Shown here piece after piece: positions 9,876 to 22,230 of a DNA stretch of 64,000 nt (position 1 is the stretch's first letter; each line of letters starts with the position of its first letter). The translations under genes were made by a program, and so were the position numbers. The notes beneath the pieces were generated by a model. It was not told the origin of the DNA and did no database searches. It saw nothing but the letters and a program-made list of their open reading frames with translations. The DNA is taken from positions 558,001 through 622,000 of the forward strand of contig JBBMOL010000289.1 in assembly GCA_037954665.1 (NCBI GenBank). The letters are read 5' to 3'. Source of the DNA: Laguncularia racemosa (Eukaryota > Streptophyta > Magnoliopsida > Myrtales > Combretaceae).

Positions 9876-12854
9876 CTTAGTCTATATAAGATGTTCGATG
9901 AAATTAGTTAGTATTGTTTTACATAGAAAAAAAATATAATCATAAATGAAACTACTCTCTTATATGACCAGCACAATTGCAATGATATGCATTAAGTAGT
10001 CAAATATGATAGCTAATTAGTATGAGATAAAGTCATTTCATCGTAATGCTGCTGCAGTTTCTTACTGAGGCATTTTAAACTAAAGCTTGTATTTGAAAAG
10101 TTGTAATGATAACAGTATTATTCTGTCATATGCTTGGTATATTAGTTAAGGGGTTGTGGTTCGTTCTTGTAGGGCATCTACACAAAATGAGTAAGTCCTT
10201 GGATTTTACATATCTAAGGGCACAAGTAAGAGAAATTCCCGTTGGGGGGCATCTCATTGCATATTTCTTTCAGTCAGAGCTTGAGAAATTAATTAAAAAA
10301 ATTTAAGTCATGGTTGTTAATCCGATTATGGATTTAATGAAAAAATTAATGGTTAACAAATAGAGTTAATCCAATTATGGATTTGATTGTACAATTTCAT
10401 ATTTATTGGTCTCTTATAATTAAAATATGACATTTCTAAATTTTTTTTTATTAATTCAAAATCATTTCAATCCCTTCGTTTTTTACTTTCTAATATATAT
10501 TTAAATCAATATTTAAAATCAAGTTTGACAACTTTAATCGGTAGAACACACCATACATAAGCAACACAGCACACATAACGAAAACCATTCAATATTACTA
10601 CATGCTAGTGTGATCCAAAAGCCATCCCACGTTAGGTTATCAATTCTAGAATCTGACATTACAATCCTGGAAGAGAAGTCATCAAATCTTGTAATATATT
10701 GAAAATTTAATATTAAAGGTTGCTTCTGCTAGGATCCCATATGATGTTGTCTCGGACTTCATAAATGGACTCATTGACCAAGCTGCTTTCATTTCGATTA
10801 TCATACATTTGCAGGATCCAAGGAGCTATTTAATTAAGCAATTTCCTTGACTAACTCGACAGTGTGTGTGTGGAAACCAGCAAGGTGAAGTATTTATAAT
10901 AAATATTTGTCAGCTCGGAGTTTCTTGGAATTGGAATAGTCGACAAGATCACATAATTCAGTGATCAATCTCAAGTATAGTGTGGATAATTATGCCCTGT
11001 TGTGTACATATTGATGTGCGTGAAATTTCACCCCTACTTGTTAGTTTTTCTAGGGCAAATGAGAAGTATCGATACATTTAAGTACAATAGAGTACACAAA
11101 GTTGAAAAAAGGTATACAAACTTAGTACTACAATCTCACTCACGCCATCTTAATGAAATTCAGTATGTAGATTACCGAAAGATTTACTAACTAAACATAA
11201 GCAAGATCTCTCCCAAAAAAAAACTCTAGACATCTATTTATAAGTATCAATGCAGTAGGGCTTAGCCATCAGAATGGATAGGTATAAAGTAAAGGAAAAG
11301 ACAATATAAACATAATGCAAAATAGGAGCGAGCTCAAACGAGAACACTACAAAATCTATCATGAGGCAACCTTTTACATTTCGTGAAAAACCTCGGCCAT
11401 GATCCTCAAACCTCTTCATGTCAAAAATCACATGGTGTTACTCCTATTTCAAAATGGGTTTCAACAACATAAGTAATCTATATCAAACTCATCACATGGA
11501 ACTCGAGCCACATACAACAAAGCTGAACATATCATTGACTATAAGTGTCACGAGATTTAAGAATCCAAATCCAATATCTTCTGCTTAAAGCAAATGTTTT
11601 CTTTTCCAATCGAAATCCAGTAATACCTATTCTATCGTCCTTTCCTTATCTTTTTTCTTTTTTATGTGCATTCCTACTCAACTCTTTAATTGAACGGATT
11701 TAATTGACTCTTCAGCTTGATGATGAGAAACCTTTATGCGAGAAGGTCCCTTTTTTTCATGAAATCAGTATTGCTGTTAAATGACAAACACACCTTCATT
11801 TTATGTATGGTTATGGTTATGGTTATATTCCAAATTTGAAAAAACATGTTTTTGAACTTTTATGCGATTATTTTGCCCCTAATTTGCATATTTTTTATTT
11901 TTAGTACTTTTTTATTTAAGGAAAAAACAGTAATCTGAGATTTAAAAGCATGTTTATTAAATATTTAGGGATGTAATTTAAAAACAAAAGGAATAAAGAT
12001 ATATGAAACAAAGATAAGAGAATGTATTTGCAATCTATCCCCATCTCTTCCCATAGTTTGGAGACTTGCCTTATTATTTTTGGGACGATGCTTCAACTAA
12101 ACCATCATCTTTGAACCGGTGTGTGTTCCAGCATTCGGGCATTTAAATCCCTAAAAAATGTTACGTAAATTACCACTTGCCTTTGATTTTTCACACAATT
12201 GCATTACTGTATCTTGAGACAGGAGCTACGTCCTAGGTCTTTGATAACTTGAGATGGAAAAAGGGCGACTTTGTAAGCAATGAGGCCCATTTAGAAAAAA
12301 AAAATCATAGGAGACTTCTAGGACGTTTGCAAATGTCAATATATTATAATTATACTCTATATTATACTATATCTAGATTGTAGTAATCTTTGAGCTGAAG
12401 TTAATACGTTCTTCTGTTTTTTCCTTGGATTCAATAAGTGTTAAAAAGCAAATAAAAGAAAAGGATGATTTAGAACATTTGTCTCTAGTTCTACTCTTTT
12501 CTCAGTCCTACTCAGGTTTCCACCCAATAGACCGGGCAGGGCACCAGCCTAGCCGTTCCATGCCGATTCCTAGGAACTAATTTGGTTTAGAGACGGTTTC
12601 ATGATTTATGAACCAGCTCACACAATTTTTTTTTTTTAAATCTTTTATACCTTTGCCCATCTGATTTTAATTATACCACTATATCGTAGTTTTGCTTTGG
12701 TCAACTTTTATATGTATTACAATTGCACATAATCAACACAGTATTTACTCATTAATATACAAAAAACACGAAATTTATTCATTTATTTTGTAATATGTAT
12801 GTACATGTGAATATTGCTACCATTACAAGATATTATAATGTAAAAAATAAACTG
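9876..12854. other. AT-rich intergenic DNA
   Basis: No coding region could be supported. There is a short GGTTAT tandem run at about 11809-11828 and several poly-A/T tracts. A stretch around 12480-12600 has a less biased base composition but no recognisable product. Confidence 0.5.
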
Positions 12855-12862
12855 AGTATACT

Positions 12863-13553
12863 CAAGGGGGGACGGAGAATCATATAATTGGAGGGGTGAA
12901 TATAAAGTATTAAAATCAATATTAAAATTACTTATAAAAAATCTACTTATTATTAAAATTATAATAATATATCTTATATACATAGAAATAAATGTATAAT
13001 CAATATAATATAATATTGAATAGAAAAAGTAAATTTAAACTTTTTTCATATATCGATTATAAGTACTTAATATACTTTATAAAAAGGTTAAAAGAATAAA
13101 CTTTTTAACAAGATTATGAAAAATAATGTAGTATTTAATGGTTTTTTATATTGATTTTGCAAGATTATTTTATTATTAATTTCATAAAAAAATATATACA
13201 TATATGTTTAATTATTAATAAATAAATAGTGTTTATTAAAATTTTATTTAATTAACTATTATCTTTTTTACTAATGAAATTCAATTTTGTATATTATAGC
13301 AGAAAAAAATAAAAAAAATGAAAATAATTTATTGGAAGATAGACAATAAATGCAACTTGAAAAGACAAAAATAACTCTTATGAGAATCGAACCCCTAGCC
13401 TTAGGTATGTAAAAACAAACATTTAACCATTAAGCTATACTAAATTTTATAGTAAAATTTACATGTAAATATATATATAATTTAAAAATAAATTTAACTA
13501 AATAATTTTTTCTCAAGCTCAGGGGGCTGAGAGCCCCCTTCGATCTACCCCTA
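12863..13553. mobile_element. hAT-like MITE with 8-bp target duplication
   Basis: The element starts CAAGGGGGGACGGAG and ends with sequence whose reverse complement is TAGGGGTAGATCGAAG, giving imperfect terminal inverted repeats. It is flanked on both sides by AGTATACT (12855-12862 and 13554-13561), the 8-bp target duplication typical of hAT elements. The interior is very AT-rich and codes for nothing. A CAGGGGGCTGAGAGCCCCC palindrome lies close to the right end. A tRNA-like promoter segment is inside it. Confidence 0.75.
13384..13437 (-). other. tRNA-like A/B box pair inside the MITE
   Basis: On the minus strand TAGCTTAATGG (13437-13427) resembles an RNA polymerase III A box and GGTTCGATTC (13393-13384) is a near-consensus B box. 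Spacing is about right for an internal promoter. The rest does not fold into a tRNA as far as I can tell, so this is either a tRNA-derived piece or a captured SINE head. Confidence 0.45.
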
Positions 13554-13561
13554 AGTATACT

Positions 13562-16149
13562 ACTACCCATACATGAAATTATTACCAAGTAACACAACTA
13601 AATAACTAAAATCTAAAAGTTGTTGCATATCATTGTTAATATTAATATTTCCCACACGCTACAAAGGTTTACAAGTAATTTTATAACTCATATTGCAATC
13701 ACCATTATTCTATTATTTTTCCAAGAAATTCCAAGTTATTAAATAGATGATTGAAGTCAAGCTAATTAAAAAAAATCGAGAATTAAGAAGAGATGAAAAA
13801 GAATGACTATTATGATAAGATAATGATTTTAATACTGGCAACATAAGATAAGATAGAGCACATGAAATTGTGATCTAATGTATAGAAAATATTCACAATT
13901 AAGTGTTATGGATTGTATTATGAATTTTGTTACATATTTATTTGCGGAACTACTTTGTACTTGTTACTTGTAAGGATTTGTCATCTATGCCTTCCACACA
14001 CACACACATATTAATTTGCTCCCTAATCCACCTATCATTTTTTCGAAGTTTCATTTAAGTTTTTCTTGAGTGATATAGATGTTAAAAAAAAGTGCTAGAT
14101 ATAAAGCAGATTGGAGAGCAAATTAAAATACATGGAAAAAAGGACAATGACAATTTACATGCAACCGATACAATATTATTGAAAACTTATAAAATTAATA
14201 AATGCATGCAAAATATTAAGAGATGATACATTTATAAATGTGTCATAAAAAAAAAGGGCATGTATGTGAATGCATATATGTTTGTATTGGTGCAAAGCAA
14301 TATGTGTGAGTGTATGAACTAGTGGGAGAAAAGAGTATTGTGTTTGTGTTGAAGTGTTGTACTTAAGTGTGTGTGTTTGTTTGTATGTGTGTATGTGTGG
14401 GTGGAGTGTTTGCTTGTGTTTTATTTTATTTAGCATGTGAAGGTAGAAGTGATGGGTGCATGGAGTTTTGTTAATGGGAGAGATTTTTGTTTTATTTGGT
14501 TTCTTTTTTATATATTTTTTAAAATTATCAGTACAATTGTATCCAAATCCATTGGTTCTATAGGTTAGAGCTGTTGACTCATTTAGGACCCATAGCTCTA
14601 GCGAGGTCGGATACAATTCATGAATCGACTAGCTGAATTGACCCATACGGCCCTATTGTCATTACTCAGGAGCTTTGCAAGGTAAGTAATTGATTACCAT
14701 CATTACTCCCTAGCATAGCATAATACTTTGCCTCCAATTTTATTGTGAATTTCAACCTATCGACAAAAACTAGCTACTACATCAAAATCTATGCATCTTT
14801 ATTTCAATATTAGCTTTAGGACGACATTCAGGCAAAATGTGATATGGGAAATATGACATTTTATGTTTGCAAAGACAAAGAATCAAAGGTGAGATGGTTG
14901 GCTTACTTCAATGTGGGGGAAAAAACTAACTAAACCAAAGCTAATATGTAAATCAAATCGAAAATATATTTGTTTTTTTTAGGGTACAATTTAGTTTGGA
15001 AAATTTTCAAGATGATTCAAATTGAAATTTTATGTTTAGGTTGGAAAGATAATCCAAACCATACCATACTTTTTTAAAATAATAATAATAATAATTATTT
15101 TACTTGTAAATAAAAAAAATTCTTTTATTGTAACATAATATCTAAAAAAATTAATTTATTTTTCTTGAAAAGTACATGTATTTAAAATTTAACAAATATA
15201 TATATGTGTGGTTGATTCAAAATTTAAACTATATATTAATTTAATAAATAAACTAGTTGTATTAAACATTTAAATGTTTTAATTTCTTGGATATTGACTT
15301 TATCAATCTCTTATATAATATCAATATGTTTTTATTAAATGAATTTAATACTACTAATCCAATATTGAATGTTAAATAAATATTCTTTTTTTCAAAAAAA
15401 AATATGATTTAATATGTAAATCAAATCAAACTAAACTAAAATTTTATGATTAAAAAAAGACGCAAAACCGAATTGTATAATTTAGTTTAAAACAATAAGA
15501 AACCAAACCACATTTTGATTTAGTTCAAAAGAAAACCCGGTCAAACTTCTACCATAAGCTTACTCTTTGGTTAATATCTCTATTAAGATGAGGCGATGTA
15601 AGGAAGTTTTATTCATCAGCAGTATTGCATGGTACAGACTTCATTTCCATGCACATCAATTCACATGAATCACGATGGAAACTTTACGCATCACCTTGAA
15701 TGAATTGTGTTTTTGATTATCCATTGAGATTAGATGGAACCATGACTAACCCCGTTGACAGCACGTTTACTACTTGGGATAATTCTAAATACTCCCCCTA
15801 GACTACCAATTAATTATGTATACATCTAAACTTAAAGTATGGCTTCAATAACCATTGCTACAACTACGAAGACCACAAATGTCAATAGTTTCAGGGTTTT
15901 AGCAATCAGATAATGAACAAAAAGTATGGAAAAGAGTGGACTACACTACCTAGGGAAGCGAGTCTTAGCTGAAAAACCAACTGAAGGAAATATGTTCACA
16001 GAGAATGACATGCTGTATTTATCAAATCGTACACCAAAGGATCACATGTACAGTGCTTTTTAAGATACCAATGAAATGGCAGACTTTGGTTCAAAAACCA
16101 GCCACTCTCGGGCATTGGAGTGGAAAATCATACAACCAAAGACTGAAAG
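13562..16149. other. Intergenic DNA with GT-rich tract and degenerate repeat
   Basis: About 14240-14420 is GT-rich on the plus strand (TGTGTGT runs) and resembles in style the larger block at 48.8-50.0 kb. About 14915-15545 has AACCAAAC-type words at both ends, as in some plant hAT MITEs, but no clean target duplication was found. No gene was recognised. Confidence 0.4.
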
Positions 16150-16609
16150 AAAGAGAAATGCGTCGCACTTAATTATTAATTCCTGTGAAGCACCTTAAAA
16201 ACGAGAAGACAAGTTTTGATACACTCCGTCTGATTGCTATATAGCAGGAAAAGCTTGAAAAAATTGTCTACACTCAGAACTTGGATAAAAAAACAAGTTT
16301 GTTACATCTAGCAGCTCTTCCAATTCCATCTAAACAAGAAGTTTAAAAAATTAACAAAGACATACCAACAAGGGCCTGGGCAGAAAATAGGTTACCAGCA
16401 CAATTAGCAAACATCTTAATACACCGTAAATAGCCCAAGCTAAACTCTAATTTTAAGGCAAAAACCTGCTTCCAAGATATTAAACTGAGTAGAGTGAAAT
16501 ATCCTAAATACAAAAAACCAAATGCAGGTGGCTTGGAGATGAACAAGTATGTGACCTCCCAAATGAAGCCAAGATGTGCTCATGCTCAGTCTCGTATCAT
16601 TGTCATAAC
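16150..16609 (-). other. Probable 3'UTR exon of eIF3d
   Basis: The eIF3d stop codon is followed one base later by a GT splice donor (18229-18228), so the 3'UTR is probably spliced. The best acceptor I see is the minus-strand TTTTGGACTTTCAG ending at 16610, followed by base composition unlike the surrounding AT-rich DNA. The left limit is a guess; no clear poly(A) signal was fixed. An additional small exon near 17036-17088 is possible. Confidence 0.35.
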
Positions 16610-18229
16610 CTGAAAGTCCAAAACCAAAAATTAGAAAGACAAAGGTGATTCCACATACTTCTAATAGCGGGGCATAGAGCAAACTATATAATAGTTCAGA
16701 ATGAAGAGTTGAAAGATAATGGAGAACCTATATCCTTATCCTTCACCAAGAATACAAGATATGTAGCTTAGAGCACCAATAAATCCTCGTACACAAATTT
16801 TTAGAATATGTAATATGTGGATATTTTATAGTACCCAGGCGCAGTAAAGCATTTCCACAGTTAGGAGTGCATATGAGGCAGAATTGTTCCATGTGTACAC
16901 GGCTCTATGCTCCCACTCATGGATAGGCTGTTTCCACGCCTGGAAACCTTTGACCTTTGGCCACCAAGGGAGCAACTCAACCAAATGCATCCAAGAATGC
17001 GTGAAAACTTGTATTATTACCAGAAATTTCATAATTCCTCCGAAGCCCAGTCCACATGCTGGACATCCCATTAACAGAGAACAAACCTATAGCAATAGAA
17101 CCAGAAAAATAAGTTTGGAAACTTTATAGTGTTTTTTTCTTTTCTTATCTTTTCTTCCCCCCCCTAATTTTTGGTTAGATAATCACCTGGTAATGCTTAT
17201 ATTAAGCACTGATCATTGCTAGTGTCATCTGGCAACTAAAGCCAACTAAGCAGAAGCTTTGTAACTGACAAAGTGGTTGAAAATTATGATAGAGAACTAG
17301 AGATTACATAATTTCATTTAATTAGGGAGATGGGCCAATGTAGGGAATTAAAGATAGGTAGTCCATGACTACTTATTTTGGCAAGTCCCTCCATCAGGAA
17401 TGTGCCACATAAGAGAGGGTCCCACACGAAGGTCCCAATGTGGGACTACCTTCCTATGTGGCACTCTCCCCATGGAGGGAGTTGCTAAAGATAGGTAGTC
17501 CCATGGACTGCCTCCCTTTAAATCCTATGTAGGATGCAGCCAATGTCCTAATTTGTTGTCATAATAAAGGCTGGTGCAAGTAGACCCAATATCTAGAATG
17601 TACACCTCTATATTGTCTTCAATAAACACAAAAATAAGACATTTATTCCCTTCATCAGAACCCAGCACTAGTTTTTGAGATCCACTTAACAAAAGATAGC
17701 ACAAGTATGGATATTGTATGACAGAAAATTTACACTGCTAATATGAAAACAATTTGCTCAATGAACACACAACACATGAATAACAGAAGTGCATAATGAC
17801 AGCATGAATTAAATGAGAACCGCATCATGGCTCATGAAATCCAACATTTGTGTTTTACTAGCAGAATTTAATCTGAGTTTTGGCAGTAACCAAGAAGAGA
17901 CCATAAAAACATGAAATGACACAGAATCATAGACATGGTGCAGGATGATGAGTAAACCAAAATAACACAAGTGCAAAAAGGAATGCCTTATAAACCAAAA
18001 AAAAAAAACAAATCCTAAGACAAGCCCATATTTTGGTAAGCAGAGAAGCTGCAGTTATGCTCTCAATCTTTCAAGTTTATACCATGTAAACTAGAGACGT
18101 ATATAATCAGCAAATGGTATCAATAAAGCAGTTTCATCAAACCAAGACTTACATATGTCCAACAGCTGTTAAATCTACTAGACATAGAAAGAACAATAAA
18201 TAATGGAGTGTAGAAGAAAAAGTAATAAC
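16610..18229 (-). other. Probable 3'UTR intron of eIF3d
   Basis: This is inferred from the donor AG/GTTATT next to the stop and the acceptor at 16610. It contains the inverted repeat at 17381-17485. It could instead be intergenic DNA if the transcript reads through the donor; transcript data would decide. Confidence 0.35.
17381..17485. repeat. ~105-bp foldback repeat
   Basis: The arms 17381-17410 and 17454-17485 are inverted complements with only a few mismatches (GCAAGTCCCTCCAT against GCAACTCCCTCCAT). A second inner stem of GTCCCAC and GTGGGAC lies between them. The direct repeat AAAGATAGGTAGTCC stands on each side (about 17350 and 17487). It could be a small MITE or a hairpin in the transcript. 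Confidence 0.7.
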
Positions 18230-18230
18230 C

Positions 18231-19278
18231 TTATGCTTTTTCACTAATCTCTTTATCTTCTACATCATTGGCAATGCCATTTGCTTCTCCACCAGTAGCA
18301 TCTTCCCCAGGTGGTTGAACTTGCTCCTCTTCTGGTAGCGGCTCTTCCACGTAATCATTTTCAAAAGCATCAGCCGGAACCTCATAAATTCTGACTTGTG
18401 GTTTGGATGGGTCCTTCACAAGAACATACTTCCCCTCATTCAACTTCATGCAGAGATCTACAATGGACTTCACAATTCCCCACATATTATTAGTATTCAA
18501 ATTGATTTGGGCTGCAAAATCCTTTGGTTTATACTGTTGTACAGCCAGTATCACGTGGTTATAGTGATCGCGAGGATGAACCCGGGAGACAAAACCTAGT
18601 TTCATGTAATCAGCACTAGCTAGGAGTGCCTGAGCAGTCCACTTGGCCAACTTGTTTGCATTGTTTTTAAGTTCAGTAGCCAAGACAGCACCTCTCTGTG
18701 TTTCCAGTTTCTGTCTCCAGTCCACACCAGAATATTTTGAATCAAACTCATTAAGAGAGTTCAGTGTCAGGAATGACCTTTGCTTGTTAACCTCATTTAC
18801 ACTTTGAACCTCACATCTTGCAACAAGATGCATATCATCATCAAGCTTCCACCGCCTATACCTGTAAGCTACAGAAGCAACCTCTTCTCCCTCAGCAGCA
18901 AACGGGTTTGGCTCATCAAAGGTTACCTTATTTCCATCCCTAATGAGAACCTGCTGCGAGAAATTCTGATTGATATATGCAGCTTCAACACTCAATGAAT
19001 AGGCTGAATTAATGTCATCCTTTGCCTCAGGCAAAGGCTCCTGGGAGGTTTCATGGACAGATAGTAAATCAAGCTGTGAAACATCCCTCTTGTCCAGGAA
19101 CAATTTGTTGCCAACCCTTTGTATAACAATGTCCCAAGAATAGACAGATCTAGGAGCACACATCAATGTAGAAAGGATTGTATCTGTTGCAAAAACAGTA
19201 GCCTTGTCCTCATTTGCCAATCGACGGATGACAGGATCATCAGTTGTAGTAACTTTGAAGAAATTCCTATTCTTGAAC
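18231..19278 (-). CDS. eIF3d: eIF3 subunit d, coding exon 2 (residues 218-565)
   Basis: This exon encodes most of the conserved eIF3d domain, the subunit known to contact mRNA caps and the 40S mRNA channel in the cytosolic initiation complex. It starts after the acceptor TTCACAG (AG at 19280-19279); the first base completes an Arg codon split by the intron. The reading continues FKNRNFFKVTTTDDPVIRR, through CAPRSVYSWD, VGNKLFLDKRD, SVEAAYINQNFSQQ, AYRYRRWKLDDD, SGVDWRQKLETQRGA and KWTAQALLASADYMKLGFVSR. It ends in an acidic Glu/Pro-rich tail. The stop TAA (18233-18231) is followed at once by G/GT, a likely 3'UTR splice donor. Total protein is 565 residues, close to plant orthologues. I see no frameshift or stop; it looks functional. 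Confidence 0.95.
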
Positions 19279-20877
19279 CTGTGAATACAAGATAAAAGTC
19301 AGTAATAGAGTCCCCATAGAATAATAAAACAACTACTACTTGTAAAATAGGGCAGTATTGATCAGAAAAGGTCCCATACAGTGTGTTTCTTGTCAAAAAG
19401 GAAAAAAGAGCCCCCTATTTCTTAGCATTATTTAATGTCCAGAACTTCATAACTAAGATCGTACAACATATCAACAATGTCAAAATTCAGGCACTAAGTT
19501 CTGTCTCATACTAAGGATCATCAAAATTCAAGTCAATGACATCTTTGCTTAATATAGTCGAGTTCATTTGACTTGTGACTTGACATGGTAATCCATTGAG
19601 TTAACTTGTGGTTTTTTTGGATAAAATGTCAGATTTCATTAGAAAAAAGTGGAATAATACATAAGAGTGAAAAAGTACAAGAAAAAATTTAACTCTTATG
19701 CTTAGGATTTATGAATCACAAGAGTTAACTTACTGTTGTGGTTTATAAATCCTAAGCATATGAAAATATCAGTTCTTCAGCCAGATCTATGAGGCAATCT
19801 CATATTTGATATGTAATGCTAATGTAGCTACATTATATACATCTATATATCAGCATGAGGGCATCATAGTGAAAGTCCATTAGTCCTCACCAATCATTAA
19901 CACTATATGTCAACACACCAAAGATGCTTCCATGAACCTTCAAACAAAAGACAACTTCTCATTCAAGAGGTAACCCACTCAATTGAACAGTAAAAATGAA
20001 GAAGTAAATATTTTTGGTAAGTAATAAAGAAGTAATTAGTTAGCCCTCTGAAAACATCTCCCTAAAGCATTCAAGAAAAAAGATAAGACGTTCCCATTAC
20101 TGAAAACATACTGAAAATTAACCCAAAGAAAAGATAAAAGAGTTATGTAGAAACTTAACTTTAAAGTTTTGCTTAGGAAAAATAAAAGCCCAAAGAATGC
20201 CAAAGTTATGTCTGAGTGTACTCTTACACTTGTGTAGAGCATTCATAGAAATTGGATGACCATTAATCAAGCAATTAATTATAATCTTACATAGAAGAAA
20301 GAAAATGAATCCCTAGATAATTTTCCCGAAGAAAAGGTACTAACGCAAGCATTACTCATGAACTTTATTCCAGATAAATACAGACAAGAACATCATATAA
20401 GCAGTAGAAAGCCCATGATTGTCAAAGACTAAGCTATAAAGATTGGAGTATCCCAAATTAGATCGTCTAGCAGAATCAGGAAACAAACAAAGAACTTCAG
20501 TAACAGTGAAGATAATATTGCAACAACAGTGACTACGTCTATATACTCGAACATCAATAATTTATCCATACATAACCCTCTTGTATCAATTTCTCAATCA
20601 TTTCATTTGCAATATATAATGCATTACAACCAAGCAAACTAAGATACCAAATTTCTAACCATTACTGATGCATCGGAGATCAAGATCACTGAGCATATTA
20701 CTATAAAATCAACAATTATAAATAAATTAATTGTTTGTAACATACAAGAACTTCACATACTATTGATATCGATACAAGCTCAACACTGAATAAACCTCAA
20801 ACATATCATGCTAACACAAGATGCAACATTTTGTTATCAATGCAAGGACACACATAACACTGAAGAAAGGATCATAC
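19279..20877 (-). other. Intron of eIF3d (1599 bp)
   Basis: Donor GTATGA (GT at 20877-20876) and acceptor TTCACAG give an uninterrupted phase-2 junction that joins ERRLER to FKNRNFF as in known eIF3d proteins. It contains a hairpin-forming inverted repeat at 19698-19759 and otherwise AT-rich sequence. Confidence 0.93.
19698..19759. repeat. Inverted repeat in the eIF3d intron
   Basis: The 24-base arms 19698-19721 and 19736-19759 (ATGCTTAGGATTTATGAATC and its near complement) are separated by a 14-base loop containing GAGTTAACTT. The same GAGTTAACTTGTGG phrase occurs about 120 bases upstream, suggesting a small rearranged duplication. Confidence 0.65.
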
Positions 20878-21527
20878 CTCTCGAGCCTACGCTCGTTCTT
20901 CGGCGTAACACGATCATAAGTCCGATCATAATACTCCAATCCACCACAGAACAACAAGTCCTCTGGCTCTGCCACCGAAAAGGACAATTTAGAGAACGTA
21001 GAGAAGGGAATCTGATCCAGCATATTCCACTCCGGCTGTATATCCACCGACGACTTGAAAACTGCCGCCTCTCTCCGCTGCACATTCGCGTTGGGGCGGT
21101 TGAGGTTGTAGAGCCGATCACGACGTGCTCTTTCCTTCTCCGCCTCGCGCTTCCTTGCCTCCACTTCCTCATCCCTCCTCTGCGGCAGCTGAGGTCGGTT
21201 GTTCTGGTTGAATCTCCATTTGGGGCCAAATTTCGGCCTCGGAGCGGGCTTGGAATCCACGAGACGGAAACTGGAGTCCTCGTCGGCTGGAGCAAAGGAG
21301 TCGTCGGCCGAGAAGTCGAAGATGGAGTCGGAGCCTGATTGTTTAGGGTTCTTGGCAGGGTTGTTTAGGTTACGAGTCCAATCGGCAACACGGCCGAGCT
21401 TGTCAGAGCGGGAAAAGGGAGCGAATGGGACGTCCAAGGGCAGTGTGGAGGTTGGGGTGGTTTCCGGCATTGGACCCCAGCCATCTGGGTTGAAGGGGAC
21501 TGCTCCGACTTCAAAGCCTCCCACCAT
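20878..21527 (-). CDS. eIF3d: eIF3 subunit d, coding exon 1 (residues 1-217)
   Basis: The ATG at 21527 begins MVGGFEVGAVPFNPDGWGP, the conserved eIF3d N-terminus; no upstream in-frame start is needed. The exon continues with a Ser/Thr/Pro-rich linker, RSDKLGRVADWTRN (40-53) and a Phe/Asp-rich segment (69-90). A strongly basic-acidic helix EVEARKREAEKERARRDR follows (121-138), then VDIQPEWNMLDQIPF (161-175) and AEPEDLLFCGGLEYYDR (186-202). It ends within the Arg codon of ERRLER at 20878. Part of this exon (codons 1 to about 85) has a decayed copy at 26708-26968. No signal or membrane segment is seen, as expected for a cytosolic translation factor. Confidence 0.95.
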
Positions 21528-21624
21528 TCTCTGATAGGAAATAAGGGGCTGTCGTCCCGGGGAGACAGATGATAAGAGAAGAAAAAGAAGAACGGCGAAG
21601 ACAACTGCAAAGAAGAAGTGAATA

Positions 21625-21645
21625 TTAGGGTTTCACCAATTTATA
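21625..21645 (-). promoter_or_regulatory. eIF3d core promoter: telo box and TATA-like site
   Basis: On the minus strand TATAAAT (21645-21639) is followed by the telo box AAACCCTAA (21633-21625), about 100 bases before the start codon. Telo boxes near the start site are known in plant genes for the translation machinery, so the motif fits the gene. The start site itself is not known. Confidence 0.55.
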
Positions 21646-21712
21646 TGTGGTCTCCTCGCACGTGTGAAGGAAATATAAAGATTTTCGGATTTAATTTACT
21701 CTTCACAAAGTT

Positions 21713-21716
<4 letters not shown>

Positions 21717-21757
<41 letters not shown>
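21717..21757. repeat. (TA)n microsatellite
   Basis: About 20 uninterrupted TA units just upstream of the eIF3d promoter. The duplicated copy at 27.2 kb does not have it, so it expanded after, or was lost since, the duplication. Confidence 0.95.
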
Positions 21758-21759
<2 letters not shown>

Positions 21760-22230
21760 TTTTTTTATTTTTAATTGTTGAAAAAAAAAAGAACACTGCC
21801 AAATGTCATTCTTTTTTAAAAACTTATAAAACATACTTGTAACTTATTTTCAAACAGCCGACATTGCACCCAATAAATTATTTATTATTATAAAAAGATA
21901 GAGTTATTTATGCAATAAATATCATTTATCAATAAATAATAGAGGCATCTTTGTATGAAACAACTCTAACTTAATTTCTTGTTAAATATTAATTAATATT
22001 AATTTTTAGTACTTTCACTTTGCATTTGATTTACTAAAATGTAATAAAATTAAATAAAAATAATAATTCTTTTAATGTTGTTTTGTTTTGTGATCAATGG
22101 CATTTTTAAAATAAAAGTTACATTTGAGGAATAATAATTTCCCTAGTGAAGGGTTGGGATGAAAATTTCTTATGATTTAATTTTTCATAAACCAAATAAG
22201 ATAATAACTATTTCATAAGTAATAAAATAT

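Noticed and set aside
13376..13440. A functional tRNA gene
   Set aside because: Only A and B box-like words are seen; no acceptor stem or full cloverleaf, and it lies inside a MITE.
14176..14616. 146-codon minus-strand frame
   Set aside because: Low-complexity His/Thr product of a GT-rich tract, with no homology signals.
16343..17071. Minus-strand frames of 60-80 codons as small proteins
   Set aside because: They overlap each other, show no family resemblance, and lie where eIF3d 3'UTR or intron is expected.
20808..21338. 176-codon plus-strand frame opposite eIF3d exon 1
   Set aside because: Antisense shadow of a conserved coding exon.
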